Origin: Gammaproteobacteria bacterium
GTDB lineage: Bacteria; Pseudomonadota; Gammaproteobacteria; UBA4575
Assembly: GCA_028279275.1 (NCBI GenBank)
Contig: JANQOB010000018.1
Span: 372,001 to 436,000, forward strand
Direction: 5' to 3'
DNA: 64,000 nucleotides
The notes below the pieces were generated by a model. It searched no databases, had not been told where the DNA came from, and saw nothing but the letters and a program-made list of their open reading frames with translations. The translations under genes were made by a program, and so were the position numbers. This document shows positions 33,675-43,263 of this stretch, piece by piece; the stretch's first letter is position 1; each line of letters begins with the position of its first letter.

Positions 33675-34582
33675 GCTTTGAGTATCTCGTTTGCGCCTAA
33701 ACTCACCAACTCCGCCGCAACTCGGTTACCCAATTCTATTGGGTTTGATTTAGAACCAGTTGATTCACTACGACAAATTTTACTGCCATCCGGCATACCC
33801 ACAAGTGAGCGTAAATGGATTGCATCATTATCTAGCTGTGCATAAGCGGCTATGGGTAGCTGACAACCCCCTTCAAGGCTTTGACTGATGGCACGCTCAG
33901 CAGTGACGCAAATATTTGTCTCACTGTGATTAAGTGGTGCAATTAACTTTTCTACATCATTATCATTCTTACGGCATTCGATACCGATAGCTCCTTGACC
34001 TATTGCAGGTAGAGATACGTCAGTAGATAGACGCGAGCGAATTCTTTCATCAAACCCCAGACGCTGTAGGCCCGCTGCGGCTAGAATGATTGAATCATAT
34101 TGTCCTTCATCTAATTTAGCGAGACGAGTATTTACATTGCCACGCAGTAATTTAATTTCTAAATGCGGGTACAAGGCCATAATTTGACATGCACGCCGCG
34201 AACTAGAGGTGCCTACGATTGCATTATTAGGTAAGTCTTTTAATTCATCATAAGTATTAGAAACAAACGCATCACATGGGTTCGCACGTTTAAGAATTAC
34301 AGGTAAGTGTAGTGAATCAGGTAGCTCAATTGGCACATCCTTCATGGAATGCACGGCTATATCAGCATCATGGTCTAATAAACCACGCTCTAATTCTTTT
34401 ACGAAAAGGCCCTTTCCACCTTGAGTGGCGAGTGATTCTTTTAATAGTTGATCACCCGTCGTAGTCATTTTTATAAGTCTAATGCTAAGACTATCGCCAT
34501 GTATTTCACGTAATAAACGTGAAACTTCTTCAGCTTGCCAGAGTGCTAGCGCGCTCTTTCGGGTTGCGATTCTTAATTCCAT
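33665..34582 (-). CDS. hemC: Hydroxymethylbilane synthase (porphobilinogen deaminase)
   Basis: 305 residues. Polymerises four porphobilinogens on a dipyrromethane cofactor. Motifs: RIATRKSALALWQAEEVSRL; AVHSMKDVPIELP; GTSSSRRACQIMALYPHLEI followed by LLRGNVNTRL; and the cofactor-attachment Cys in SLEGGCQLPIAAYAQ. All are intact. It lies downstream of algR, as in Pseudomonas, after a 191-bp spacer dominated by a long palindrome. Confidence 0.96.
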   Translation of the reverse strand: MELRIATRKSALALWQAEEVSRLLREIHGDSLSIRLIKMTTTGDQLLKESLATQGGKGLFVKELERGLLDHDADIAVHSMKDVPIELPDSLHLPVILKRANPCDAFVSNTYDELKDLPNNAIVGTSSSRRACQIMALYPHLEIKLLRGNVNTRLAKLDEGQYDSIILAAAGLQRLGFDERIRSRLSTDVSLPAIGQGAIGIECRKNDNDVEKLIAPLNHSETNICVTAERAISQSLEGGCQLPIAAYAQLDNDAIHLRSLVGMPDGSKICRSESTGSKSNPIELGNRVAAELVSLGANEILKACS

Positions 34583-34645
34583 TATAGTTATATGCGGGGC
34601 TAGAAAAGATAAGAGGTTCGTGAATTAAGTCCACTCATGAGAAGG

Positions 34646-34763
34646 TTTGATTTGATAGCGATAGTGGCTGAAACGAGGCAAAGAAATTTTTCAAAAGCGG
34701 AGTTTACTAGCCCGTAAATGAGCATTATAAAAAATTTCTTTAACGAAGTGTCAGATCAAATCA
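34646..34763. repeat. Long imperfect palindrome between algR and hemC
   Basis: Outer arms TGATTTGAT / ATCAAATCA (34648-34656 and 34755-34763) enclose perfect 12-bp inner arms AAAGAAATTTTT / AAAAATTTCTTT (34680-34691 and 34730-34741). Between the arms, CTGAAACGAGG and its counterpart CGAAGTGTCAG also pair partly. The ~38-nt loop has TTTAC / GTAAA. The 118-bp structure fills most of the spacer. Size and shape suggest a MITE- or REP-like element; no T-run makes it a simple terminator. Confidence 0.75.
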
Positions 34764-34773
34764 GAGCTTCAGG

Positions 34774-35505
34774 CTATCTAGACTTCAAGAATTTACGCAC
34801 TTCTGCTACATGCCTACGACTAATCTCAAGTCGGTCTTCAATTTCGCGGAAAGTAACTACAAAGCGACCATCCTGATTTTTTTCCATGCCACTGATGTAG
34901 TGCGTACTAACCAATGCATTGCGGTGAATGCGAATCAGTTTTCCTTCAAATTCACTTTCTAAGTTTTTTAGCGCATCCTCAATGAGCACTTCTCCGCCTA
35001 AATGGCGCACGGTGATGTATTTTTGGTCGGCTTGAAAGTAAAGGATTTCATCTACGGGAATCAATTCAAGGTTACCGCGAATACGTGCGCAAATGTGACT
35101 ACGACCTTGACTGTCCGTTTCAGTATTTAATGTCGCGATTTGTGCTTTAGTGAGCTTTTTAGCGCGCGCAATGGAGGTTTCCAGTTTTTCTTGTCTCACG
35201 GGCTTTACCAGATAACCCACAGCGGAGGTATCAAATGCTTCCAGTGCATGTTCGCTATAAGCTGTAGTAAAGATAATCGCAGGGGGTTCGTCCATTTCGG
35301 TTAAATGCCGTGCCGCTTCCAGTCCATCCATACCAGGCATACGAATATCCATGAGCACCACATCCGGGCGTGTAGATTGCACCATCTCTACAGCTTCTAT
35401 GCCGTTACTTGCTTCCCCAGCGGTTTGTACATCATCAATGCTGCCTAACATATGTGCTAAGCGATCACGTGCGGGAGCTTCGTCATCTACGATCAAAATT
35501 TTCAT
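34774..35505 (-). CDS. algR: LytTR-family response regulator AlgR
   Basis: 243 residues. Receiver domain (about 1-115) with ILIVDDEAPARDRL, phospho-acceptor Asp in DVVLMDIRMPGMDG, and VGYLVKPVRQEKLE. LytTR DNA-binding domain (about 140-240) with VDEILYFQADQKYITVRHLG and IRIHRNALVSTHYISGME. In Pseudomonas AlgR regulates alginate, type IV pili and virulence; targets here are unknown. It overlaps its kinase gene by 4 bp. Confidence 0.93.
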   Translation of the reverse strand: MKILIVDDEAPARDRLAHMLGSIDDVQTAGEASNGIEAVEMVQSTRPDVVLMDIRMPGMDGLEAARHLTEMDEPPAIIFTTAYSEHALEAFDTSAVGYLVKPVRQEKLETSIARAKKLTKAQIATLNTETDSQGRSHICARIRGNLELIPVDEILYFQADQKYITVRHLGGEVLIEDALKNLESEFEGKLIRIHRNALVSTHYISGMEKNQDGRFVVTFREIEDRLEISRRHVAEVRKFLKSR

Positions 35506-36620
35506 ACATCTGCCTCGATAGGAATGTTAAATGAAACCTTATAAAAGCCTTGCTCATGGCGAATGTCCATTCTGCTGAAATCACCATAAGCTAATTGTAG
35601 CCTCTGTCTGATGTTTTCTTGCGCCATTTTATTGCCCGGGCGTTTTTGGTCAATATTTATGTCTCCAACTGGGTTGCTAATTGTAAAGTGTAAATCGTGC
35701 TGAGTGGAAGTAATGTCGATATTAACTGTGCCACCTTTGGTGAGGGGTTCAACTCCATGGTAAATAGCGTTTTCTACTATTGGTTGAAGAATGAGTGCTG
35801 GTACCTTGGTATTTAAGCTTATACCTTGTTGTATTTTTAATTCAATAGTTAGGCGATCTCCTAAGCGCAGTTTCTCCATATTTATGTAGCGACGCGTGAA
35901 ATTGAGCTCTTCCTGCAGAGTGACTTTATCCTGGTGGCCTAATGAGGCCCGAAATAAATCGGCTAAATCCTCTACAGCCTTCTCTGCCAAATCAGGACGG
36001 GTATGGGTCAAGCTTGCTATCGTGTTCATGCTATTGAACAAAAAATGAGGCCGGATTCGTGCTTGTAATGCTTGAATACGTGAGCGTGCTTCTACTTGTA
36101 TATTGGCTTTCCACTGATGCTGCACATAAAAATAACGCAGAGCCACAGCAGATACGATGGCGCTGATTGCCATATTACGAATCAGAATATCACTTGTTAG
36201 GATATGCAAAAGACCAATACTTTGAACATTTTCAGGCGAAGCCGCCCAAAGTGCTTCAGAAGGCGTGACAATTATTCCAACTATAGAAACAACCAAAGTG
36301 ATACTTAAACTCAGTACATAATAACTTATAGCTGCAACAGCAGGGTGTAAGTTTTGCAAGAATCTGCGACTCACACACAAGACTAAAATATTACCTATAG
36401 CAATGAAGGTGACGAACAGTGACACAAGAGAAAGGTAGACCCAAAAATCAGGTCTTGAGATGCCTCCAGCCAAGGTCAAGATTAATGAGAGTAGCTGCGC
36501 AATTAATATTGCTAAAAAGATAATTCTGGCATTGCAAAAGTCAGGAAGAAAAGTGCGTTCCCCAGCTTCTGCTTCACCTTTAGAAGATTTCTTAGTGTCT
36601 GTCTGTGATTTATTCACCAT
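35502..36620 (-). CDS. algZ: LytS-type sensor histidine kinase AlgZ/FimS
   Basis: 372 residues. Four or so membrane helices (about 35-170), then a His_kinase domain: RIQALQARIRPHFLFNSMNT, with the phospho-acceptor His in RPHFLFN. The ATPase part includes QPIVENAIYHGVEP and a Gly-poor G box. These unusual 'LytS/YehU' kinases lack a standard HK dimerisation motif. The adjacent AlgR is the cognate regulator (4-bp overlap). Divergent from argH, exactly as in Pseudomonas. Confidence 0.92.
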   Translation of the reverse strand: MVNKSQTDTKKSSKGEAEAGERTFLPDFCNARIIFLAILIAQLLSLILTLAGGISRPDFWVYLSLVSLFVTFIAIGNILVLCVSRRFLQNLHPAVAAISYYVLSLSITLVVSIVGIIVTPSEALWAASPENVQSIGLLHILTSDILIRNMAISAIVSAVALRYFYVQHQWKANIQVEARSRIQALQARIRPHFLFNSMNTIASLTHTRPDLAEKAVEDLADLFRASLGHQDKVTLQEELNFTRRYINMEKLRLGDRLTIELKIQQGISLNTKVPALILQPIVENAIYHGVEPLTKGGTVNIDITSTQHDLHFTISNPVGDINIDQKRPGNKMAQENIRQRLQLAYGDFSRMDIRHEQGFYKVSFNIPIEADV

Positions 36621-36723
36621 AACTATTCTATAACAACTGTATGAATCAAGCTTAGCTGTGGCTAGGCAAGCTAGTGCTATACTTCGGCCCTAAATATATT
36701 AGCGGAAGAAATGAACCAGAAAG

Positions 36724-38118
36724 ATGAGTAACAAGGATTCAAAACTTTGGGGAGGTCGTTTTACCGAAGCTACAGATGAATTTGTTGAACAATTTAACGC
36801 ATCTGTGGGATTTGATAAACGACTTTTTAAACAAGATATCCTTGCTTCGCGTGCACATGCTCAAATGCTCGCACATATTGGTGTGCTCAATGATAAAGAT
36901 TGCGACGCATTGCTACAAGCGCTCGATAAAATCGAAACAGAGATAGAGGCAGGGGAGTTTAATTGGAAATCCAGCCTTGAAGATGTGCATATGAATATAG
37001 AAGCGCGACTTACTGAATTGGTGGGCGAAGCAGGTAAAAGAATCCATACGGGCCGATCGCGTAATGATCAAGTAGCCACCGATGTGCGACTATATTTACG
37101 AGAGGCTATTGAGGAGATTGATGCACGTATTGAATCGTTACAACAGGCTATTTTGAAAATAGCTGAACAAGAAAGCGGTACCATCATGCCTGGCTTTACT
37201 CATTTACAAGTTGCACAAGTAATTACATTTGGGCATCACATGTTAGCTTGGTTTGAAATGATTCAACGTGATCGATCTCGATTACATCAATGCCTGGTTA
37301 GCACCAATGTCATGCCACTGGGTTCTGCAGCACTTGCAGGAAGTGGTTTTAATTTGGATAGAGAGTTTGTGGCAAAAAAATTAAATTTTGCGTCAATAAC
37401 TCATAACAGTTTAGATGCCGTAAGTGACCGTGATTTTGCTATCGAATTTTGTGCATTCGGTGCGATTTTGTTTGCGCATCTCTCACGTATTGCAGAAGAA
37501 CTTGTATTGTGGACTTCAACACAATTCAACTTTATTGAATTGCCTGACCGTTTTTGTACCGGTTCATCCATTATGCCGCAGAAAAAAAATCCGGATGTAC
37601 CCGAACTCGTGCGTGGCAAGACGTCGCGTGTGTACGCAAATTTATTTGCTTTACTGACGTTGATGAAGAGCCAGCCGTTAGCTTATAACAAGGATAATCA
37701 GGAAGATAAGGAGCCGTTATTTGATACCGTAGATACGGTGCATGATTGTGTCGTAGCATTCGCTAACATGCTGCCGCATATAACTGTGAATAGAGAAGTG
37801 TTATTGAATGCGGTACAACAAGGTTATGCCACGGCAACAGATCTTGCAGATTATCTTGTACAAAAAAAGGTTCCATTCCGTGATGCGCATGAAGTGGTTG
37901 GTAAAACAGTGAAGTATGCTATTCAGCAGAATAAAAGATTGGATGAATTAAGACTGGATGAGTTACAAAAATTTAGTCCATCGATTTCTGATGACGTGTT
38001 TGAAATACTTTCATTAGAAGGTTCGGTTGTCTCCAAGAATACTTATGGTGGAACTGCGCCTGCAAGAGTTAAAGAACAAATCGAGTTAGCCAAACAGCGA
38101 ATGAAAGAGTTTGCTTAG
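36724..38118 (+). CDS. argH: Argininosuccinate lyase
   Basis: 464 residues. Final step of arginine synthesis: argininosuccinate to arginine and fumarate. Motifs: [38 protein letters not shown], and the fumarase-superfamily signature [35 protein letters not shown] is the flexible active-site region. A six-codon frame (36711-36731, MNQKDE) overlaps the start in another frame and may influence initiation. Confidence 0.96.
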   Translation: MSNKDSKLWGGRFTEATDEFVEQFNASVGFDKRLFKQDILASRAHAQMLAHIGVLNDKDCDALLQALDKIETEIEAGEFNWKSSLEDVHMNIEARLTELVGEAGKRIHTGRSRNDQVATDVRLYLREAIEEIDARIESLQQAILKIAEQESGTIMPGFTHLQVAQVITFGHHMLAWFEMIQRDRSRLHQCLVSTNVMPLGSAALAGSGFNLDREFVAKKLNFASITHNSLDAVSDRDFAIEFCAFGAILFAHLSRIAEELVLWTSTQFNFIELPDRFCTGSSIMPQKKNPDVPELVRGKTSRVYANLFALLTLMKSQPLAYNKDNQEDKEPLFDTVDTVHDCVVAFANMLPHITVNREVLLNAVQQGYATATDLADYLVQKKVPFRDAHEVVGKTVKYAIQQNKRLDELRLDELQKFSPSISDDVFEILSLEGSVVSKNTYGGTAPARVKEQIELAKQRMKEFA

Positions 38119-38121
38119 ACG

Positions 38122-38784
38122 TCATTGCCAGCAACTTAATAAAAATTTGCGTATATCTAGAATCTCTTCAGCACACACAGTATGAGCGCAGAGGTAAGTA
38201 CGCCATTGCACGCTAAAGTTTTGTCCTTCTAATATTTCTTTTGCCTCCTGAGCAAATGCCATAGGTACGACATCATCATAACTTCCATGCGCTAAAAAAA
38301 TGCGTAATCCGCGAGATGCGAATTTGGCTGCGTCTGCAATTTGATCTCGCAAGGGTAGGTAACATGACAGTCCCATTAATCCGGATAATTTTTTTGAAAA
38401 CGTAAGACCCGCATACAAAGCCAATGCACCTCCTTGCGAAAAACCTGCCAATACAATTTTATCCGCTGTAATCCCTAGGTGGAGTTGATCATCTATCATG
38501 GCGTGTACTTCATGGGTGATTTTTTCTACACCCTGTATGTCCTCTTTACTATCCATTTCCAAACTGTAAATGTCATACCAAGCAGGCATTTGGATTCCAC
38601 TGTTTAAGGTAACAGCTCGTACCGGAGCATGAGGAAATATAAATCTCGCGTGTATTGAATCTGGCAAGTTTAATTCGGAAACAATAGGCTCAAAGTCATG
38701 GCCATTAGCACCTAGTCCATGTAACCAAATTACCGCACAACTCGGATTATTTTGAGTGTCGATTTGAATAGATTGCAGTGGCAT
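38122..38784 (-). CDS. Carboxylesterase/phospholipase, alpha/beta hydrolase
   Basis: 220 residues, abhydrolase_2 family (EstB/acyl-protein-thioesterase type). Landmarks: VIWLHGLGANGHDFEPIVSE, PHAPVRAVTLNSGIQMPAWYDI, nucleophile elbow AGFSQGGALALYAGL (Ser), AHGSYDDVVPM (Asp) and the final CAHTVCAEE (His). The triad is complete. Cytosolic, no signal peptide. Converges with argH; the stops are only a few bases apart. Confidence 0.92.
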   Translation of the reverse strand: MPLQSIQIDTQNNPSCAVIWLHGLGANGHDFEPIVSELNLPDSIHARFIFPHAPVRAVTLNSGIQMPAWYDIYSLEMDSKEDIQGVEKITHEVHAMIDDQLHLGITADKIVLAGFSQGGALALYAGLTFSKKLSGLMGLSCYLPLRDQIADAAKFASRGLRIFLAHGSYDDVVPMAFAQEAKEILEGQNFSVQWRTYLCAHTVCAEEILDIRKFLLSCWQ

Positions 38785-38878
38785 GGTTTTAATTCCCCAG
38801 TGATTTTATTGCGTTAAGGTTTCTTGTCACCTGAATGGTCTATACAATAGCGACCAGTTTTAAAAGAGTATAGCGACG

Positions 38879-39031
38879 ATGCACATCAAACCCTATCTTC
38901 TAGTGTTTTTTATACTTGCTTCATTGCATATAGTCTCTTGTGGGCAAACAGGGGATCTATACCTGCCAGAAAACGAAAAACCACAAAAAGAAAAACAAGC
39001 AGAATCTGAAGCAAAAAAATCAAAAAACTAA
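38879..39031 (+). CDS. lptM: Small lipoprotein LptM (YifL-like)
   Basis: A 50-residue gene. Signal peptide with lipobox IVSC (Cys21) followed by GQTGDLYLP, very close to the LptM hallmark CGQKGPLYLP, then a Lys/Glu/Ala-rich tail ending KSKN. LptM binds and helps oxidative maturation of the LptD/E lipopolysaccharide translocon in E. coli. It lies directly upstream of lysA, the conserved gammaproteobacterial position. The TAA is 68 bp before the lysA start. Confidence 0.9.
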   Translation: MHIKPYLLVFFILASLHIVSCGQTGDLYLPENEKPQKEKQAESEAKKSKN

Positions 39032-39098
39032 TTCTTTTTGAAACCTTTTTCACAAACACATATCCATAGTTGATTAATTTTTTTTGGTGTATACAGCC

Positions 39099-40349
39099 AT
39101 GAGTGCATTTGAATATCGTAATAAAAAATTACATGCCGAAAATGTAAACTTGCAGGAGCTTGCCGAAACATACGGCACGCCATGCTATGTGTACTCAAAA
39201 GCCACAATTGAAAAGAATTACCGCGCTTTTGAAGACGCCTTACGTAAATGGTCCTCGCGTATTTGTTATGCCGTAAAAGCCAATTCCAATCTTGCAATTT
39301 TGAACTTACTCGCGAAGCTTGGTTCGGGGTTTGATATTGTCTCTATAGGCGAGTTAGAACGTGTTATCCGCGCAGGCGGCGATGTCAGTAAAGTCGTTTT
39401 TTCAGGTGTGGCAAAGCGTTCTGATGAAATTCGTCGTGCTCTCATTATGGGTGTGGATTGTTTTAATATTGAATCCATTGCAGAGCTAACTCGACTAGAT
39501 GCAATCACACGTGAGATGGACGTTCAGGCTAACGTCTCATTACGTGTAAATCCAGACGTAGATGCGAACACGCATCCATATATAGCTACCGGATTAAAAG
39601 AAAATAAGTTTGGTGTGGATATAAATTTAGCTTTGGATATCTACCAACAAATAGAACAGTGTAGTCATATGCAAGCCGTGGGTGTGGATTGCCATATCGG
39701 TTCGCAATTATTAGATTTGAGCCCATTCCAAACGAGTTTTGAAAAAGTTTTTGCTCTTGTTGATCAATTAGCCAGTATTGGCATTGTGTTACAACATGTA
39801 GATCTCGGAGGCGGATTAGGTATTCGTTATCAAAATGATGATCATCCCCCCAGTGCAGCACAATATGTTGAAATACTCGCGCCTTTTATGGAGGGACGAA
39901 ACATTCAGGTTTTCATTGAACCTGGTCGCTCTATAGTAGGTGATGCCGGAATATTGCTTACACGTGTTGAGCATATAAAAGAAACCCGCGACAAAAATTT
40001 TGCCTTAGTCGATGCCGCCATGAATGATTTTATGCGCCCATCTCTGTATTCAGCCTGGCACGACATTACACCTATCGAGCAAACCGCGAATTCTTCCACA
40101 ACCTATGATGTAGTGGGCCCGGTGTGTGAGACGGGAGATTTCCTTGGTAAGCAGCGTCCTCTTGCGATACAAGAGGGCTCTTTACTCGCAGTGCATGCTG
40201 CCGGAGCATATGGCTCGGTAATGTCGAGTAATTACAATACTCGCTTACGTGCGCCAGAAATATTAGTGGATGGAGAGGAGGCGCACCTAATTCGCATGCG
40301 CGAAACGTTTGACCAATTAATGGCAAATGAAATCATTCCGGAAAGCTAG
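39099..40349 (+). CDS. lysA: Diaminopimelate decarboxylase
   Basis: 416 residues from the ATG at 39099; a TTG five codons upstream is less likely. PLP enzyme converting meso-diaminopimelate to lysine. Motifs: CYAVKANSNLAILNLLAKLG (Schiff-base Lys), KFGVDINLA, VDCHIGSQLLDL, VDLGGGLGIRY, FIEPGRSIVGDAG, VVGPVCETGDFLG (active-site Cys) and AAGAYGSVMSSNYNTRLRA. Together with dapF downstream it forms part of the lysine/peptidoglycan pathway. Confidence 0.96.
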   Translation: MSAFEYRNKKLHAENVNLQELAETYGTPCYVYSKATIEKNYRAFEDALRKWSSRICYAVKANSNLAILNLLAKLGSGFDIVSIGELERVIRAGGDVSKVVFSGVAKRSDEIRRALIMGVDCFNIESIAELTRLDAITREMDVQANVSLRVNPDVDANTHPYIATGLKENKFGVDINLALDIYQQIEQCSHMQAVGVDCHIGSQLLDLSPFQTSFEKVFALVDQLASIGIVLQHVDLGGGLGIRYQNDDHPPSAAQYVEILAPFMEGRNIQVFIEPGRSIVGDAGILLTRVEHIKETRDKNFALVDAAMNDFMRPSLYSAWHDITPIEQTANSSTTYDVVGPVCETGDFLGKQRPLAIQEGSLLAVHAAGAYGSVMSSNYNTRLRAPEILVDGEEAHLIRMRETFDQLMANEIIPES

Positions 40350-40355
40350 ACCAGA

Positions 40356-41021
40356 ATGGAAAGAATACTTGAGCCAGAGCTTATGAACGATGCTGAGCAA
40401 GTATTGGCCTATTCCAATGCGGATTTCGAAGAAGCGCATCAATCCATAATCGATAATTTTTCACAAATCTTTCCTAACATCGAACCATTACATGAAGTGT
40501 TGGATCTGGGATGTGGGTCGGGAGATGTCACGGTACGTTTTGCACTGCGTAATAAAGAATGTCACATTGATGCTATTGATGGAGCAGAAGAGATGCTCAA
40601 GCAAGCTGAAATTTTAATTTCTCAGCATTCATTAAATGACCGTATTACATTGCATTTGCAACAATTGCCAAATTGCACTATCGGGAATAAAACCTATCAC
40701 GCCATTATTTCAAATAGTTTGTTGCATCATTTACATGAACCACAGCATATGTGGTCAACGATTAAACAATTTGCAACAGCCGATACAGCAATTTATGTGT
40801 GTGACTTGTATCGACCTGAGTCTAAACAGGATGCACAACAATTAGTTGATCGATATGCAGGCGATGAACCAGAAATTTTACGCAGAGACTTTTACAACTC
40901 TTTGTTAGCGGCTTTCACACCTGATGAAATTCGCATACAAATCATCACTGCAGGACTAGATAGTTTACAAATAGATAAAGTAAGCGACCGACATATACTT
41001 ATTTATGGCTACTTACAGTGA
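40356..41021 (+). CDS. Class I SAM-dependent methyltransferase
   Basis: 221 residues. Motif I VLDLGCGSGDVTVRFALRNK (SAM-binding glycine loop), motif post-I CHIDAIDGAEEMLKQAE, and motif IV-like HAIISNSLLHHLHEPQHMWS. The substrate is not evident; sequence around SLLHHL recalls methyltransferases acting on small molecules. It starts 6 bp after lysA, inserted with the following gene between lysA and dapF. A later ATG at 40383 is an alternative start. Confidence 0.85.
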   Translation: MERILEPELMNDAEQVLAYSNADFEEAHQSIIDNFSQIFPNIEPLHEVLDLGCGSGDVTVRFALRNKECHIDAIDGAEEMLKQAEILISQHSLNDRITLHLQQLPNCTIGNKTYHAIISNSLLHHLHEPQHMWSTIKQFATADTAIYVCDLYRPESKQDAQQLVDRYAGDEPEILRRDFYNSLLAAFTPDEIRIQIITAGLDSLQIDKVSDRHILIYGYLQ

Positions 41022-41029
41022 GTTGATCA

Positions 41030-41452
41030 ATGCGAGATAACTATAATTTACCAAGTGACGAAGCATTGATTGACCTTTTTAAACGTGTTGAAAGGATTGC
41101 AGTGATCGGATTATCACCCAAAGAAAGCCGACCTAGTCATCGCGTTGCTAAGCGCTTGCTAGAGTTTGGATACGAAGTCATCCCAGTTCGACCCGCAGTC
41201 AAGGAAGTTTTAGGTACTAAAGCATATGCTTCATTACAAGACATGCCATTTACAGTAGATTTAGTGGATGTATTTCGTGCACCAAAGTATGTAGCAGAGA
41301 TTACTGAGCAATGCATAGACAAAAAAATCAGTGCATTATGGTTACAAGAAGGTGTTGTGGATGTAGAAAGTGCAAACCGCGCCTATCAAGAAAATATTTT
41401 CACGGTAATGGATAAGTGTATTTATAAAGAGTATGTTCGTTTAATGAAGTAG
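41030..41452 (+). CDS. CoA-binding protein (YccU-like)
   Basis: 140 residues, a single CoA_binding_2 Rossmann-type domain: RIAVIGLSPKESRPSHRVAK, LLEFGYEVIPVRPAVKEVLG, DLVDVFRAPKYVAEITEQCI and ALWLQEGVVDVESANRA. Members bind CoA but the physiological role is not established. Eight bases after the methyltransferase stop, so in the same transcript. Confidence 0.9.
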   Translation: MRDNYNLPSDEALIDLFKRVERIAVIGLSPKESRPSHRVAKRLLEFGYEVIPVRPAVKEVLGTKAYASLQDMPFTVDLVDVFRAPKYVAEITEQCIDKKISALWLQEGVVDVESANRAYQENIFTVMDKCIYKEYVRLMK

Positions 41453-41532
41453 TGTTTGTAATACTCTAAAGAATATTCTTAATGAATAGGATTAATTAAA
41501 ATTTTTTTACTACCATAAAATACAAGTTAGAT

Positions 41533-42363
41533 ATGCAAGTTCGATTTGCAAAAATGCACGGATTAGGTAATGATTTCGTCGTCTTTGATGCTGTGAATCA
41601 AGATGTGCAACTTACTGGCGAAAAAATTCGTTGGATTGCAGATCGAAAATTAGGTGTAGGTTGTGATCAAGTTTTGGTCATTCGTCCCGCGACAGATGCG
41701 GATATTGATTTCAACTATCAAATCTACAACAGCACTGGAGAAGAAGTTGAGCAATGTGGAAACGGTGCACGATGCATTGGAAAGTTTCTAACATTAAATG
41801 GATTAACGAACCAAACTTCAATAAACATCAAAACAATTAGTGGTGTATATCAAATTTACCTGCACGAAGACGATATGGTTACTGTAAACATGGGAGCACC
41901 CATATTCGAACCTGGAGAAATTCCATTTTCAGCAGATACCCAAGCAACAAGCTATCAGATTGATGTAGAGGGTGAAAGAGTGGAAATTGGTGCAGTTTCG
42001 ATGGGCAATCCACATGCAGTATTGCAGGTAGATGATATAAATAAAGCACCAGTAGATATTTTAGGCCCCAAACTAGAGAAACACTCGATGTTTCCAAACA
42101 AAGCTAACGTAGGATTTATGCAAGTGTTAAGTCCTAAGCACATTGCTTTACGTGTTTTTGAAAGACACGTGGGCGAAACTAGTGCTTGTGGCTCAGGAGC
42201 ATGTGCAGCCGTTGCAATCGGACAGGCCCAAGGCCTGCTAGATAAGAATGTAACCGTAGACCTGCTTGGTGGAAGTTTGCAAATTGAGTGTGAAAATTCT
42301 GCAGCACCCGTAATGATGACTGGTCCTGCGCAATATAGTTTTGAGGGGAGCCTTAACTTATGA
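41533..42363 (+). CDS. dapF: Diaminopimelate epimerase
   Basis: 276 residues. Converts LL- to meso-diaminopimelate. Both catalytic cysteines are present, in EQCGNGARCIGKF (about 75) and ETSACGSGACAAVAIG (about 219). N-terminal FAKMHGLGNDFVVFDA is the family start. Its stop overlaps the DUF484 start as ATGA. Confidence 0.97.
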   Translation: MQVRFAKMHGLGNDFVVFDAVNQDVQLTGEKIRWIADRKLGVGCDQVLVIRPATDADIDFNYQIYNSTGEEVEQCGNGARCIGKFLTLNGLTNQTSINIKTISGVYQIYLHEDDMVTVNMGAPIFEPGEIPFSADTQATSYQIDVEGERVEIGAVSMGNPHAVLQVDDINKAPVDILGPKLEKHSMFPNKANVGFMQVLSPKHIALRVFERHVGETSACGSGACAAVAIGQAQGLLDKNVTVDLLGGSLQIECENSAAPVMMTGPAQYSFEGSLNL

Positions 42364-43109
42364 CGACACAGAGTAAGCCTAAATTATCGGCGAAGATAGC
42401 AACGAGTGAACCTGCGAGTGGAGCGAAGGTAAAAATAACGCGCGAACAAGTCGCACGTTATTTACGTACCCATAGTGATTTTTTCATGCACCATGGCGAG
42501 TTAATTGAAACACTCGCTATTCCACATGAGACAGGTGAAGCCGTATCACTGGTTGAACGCCAGGTAGAATTACTTCGTAATAAGAATAAAGAGCTTGACC
42601 ACAAGCTTCATCAGCTCATCACCGTAGCTAAAGAAAATGAAAGGGTTAGTCGTCGTCTACATGCGTTAACTTTAGGCCTAGTCTCCATAAAAGGCTTTGA
42701 TGAATCGCTTACGGGCATTTGCGAACTACTACATTCAGATTTTCCTGGCACAAAAGTCCTGCTACGTTTGTTCGAGCTATTGCCCGATACCAGTGTTAAA
42801 AACTGCTCTGAAATGGAGAGAGCGTTACAAAAATCAAAACTTATTCAAGACTTATTTTCTAGTCGACGCCGTGGTGTGGCTTTTCTTACCAAGCGACAAA
42901 TTGATAACGTTTTTGACAATGAAAAAGCCAAAAAACCAATTCGATCAGCTGCAGCGGTAGCATTGAAGAAAAAACATCAACTAGGCGTATTATTTTTAGG
43001 TAGTACAGATGCGAATCGTTTCCAAAGTGGTATGGGCACTTTGTTTTTAGGAAACTTAGGTGAAATTGTAGGGGCTAAACTTCAGCAGTTTGTTTCTGCA
43101 GATGTATAA
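42360..43109 (+). CDS. DUF484 family protein (GAF-like)
   Basis: 249 residues. DUF484 motifs: VARYLRTHSDFFMHHGELIE, VSLVERQVELLRNKNKELDH (coiled coil), and a C-terminal GAF-like half ending LGVLFLGSTDANRFQSGMGT, LFLGNLGEIVGAKLQQF. It is always found between dapF and xerC in Pseudomonas-type genomes; exact role unknown. Confidence 0.93.
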   Translation: MTTQSKPKLSAKIATSEPASGAKVKITREQVARYLRTHSDFFMHHGELIETLAIPHETGEAVSLVERQVELLRNKNKELDHKLHQLITVAKENERVSRRLHALTLGLVSIKGFDESLTGICELLHSDFPGTKVLLRLFELLPDTSVKNCSEMERALQKSKLIQDLFSSRRRGVAFLTKRQIDNVFDNEKAKKPIRSAAAVALKKKHQLGVLFLGSTDANRFQSGMGTLFLGNLGEIVGAKLQQFVSADV

Positions 43110-43263
43110 AAGAAAAAGTTTTAGCCTGGCAAATAAATTTCGATTAAAATTACCAATAAACCTGTAATACATTAATTTTATCTGTTAAATAAAGCTTAAA
43201 GTTATACAAACACACTGAATTAATGCTAAGTTAGCTAACAATTCTGTAAATTTAGGTTTGTCT

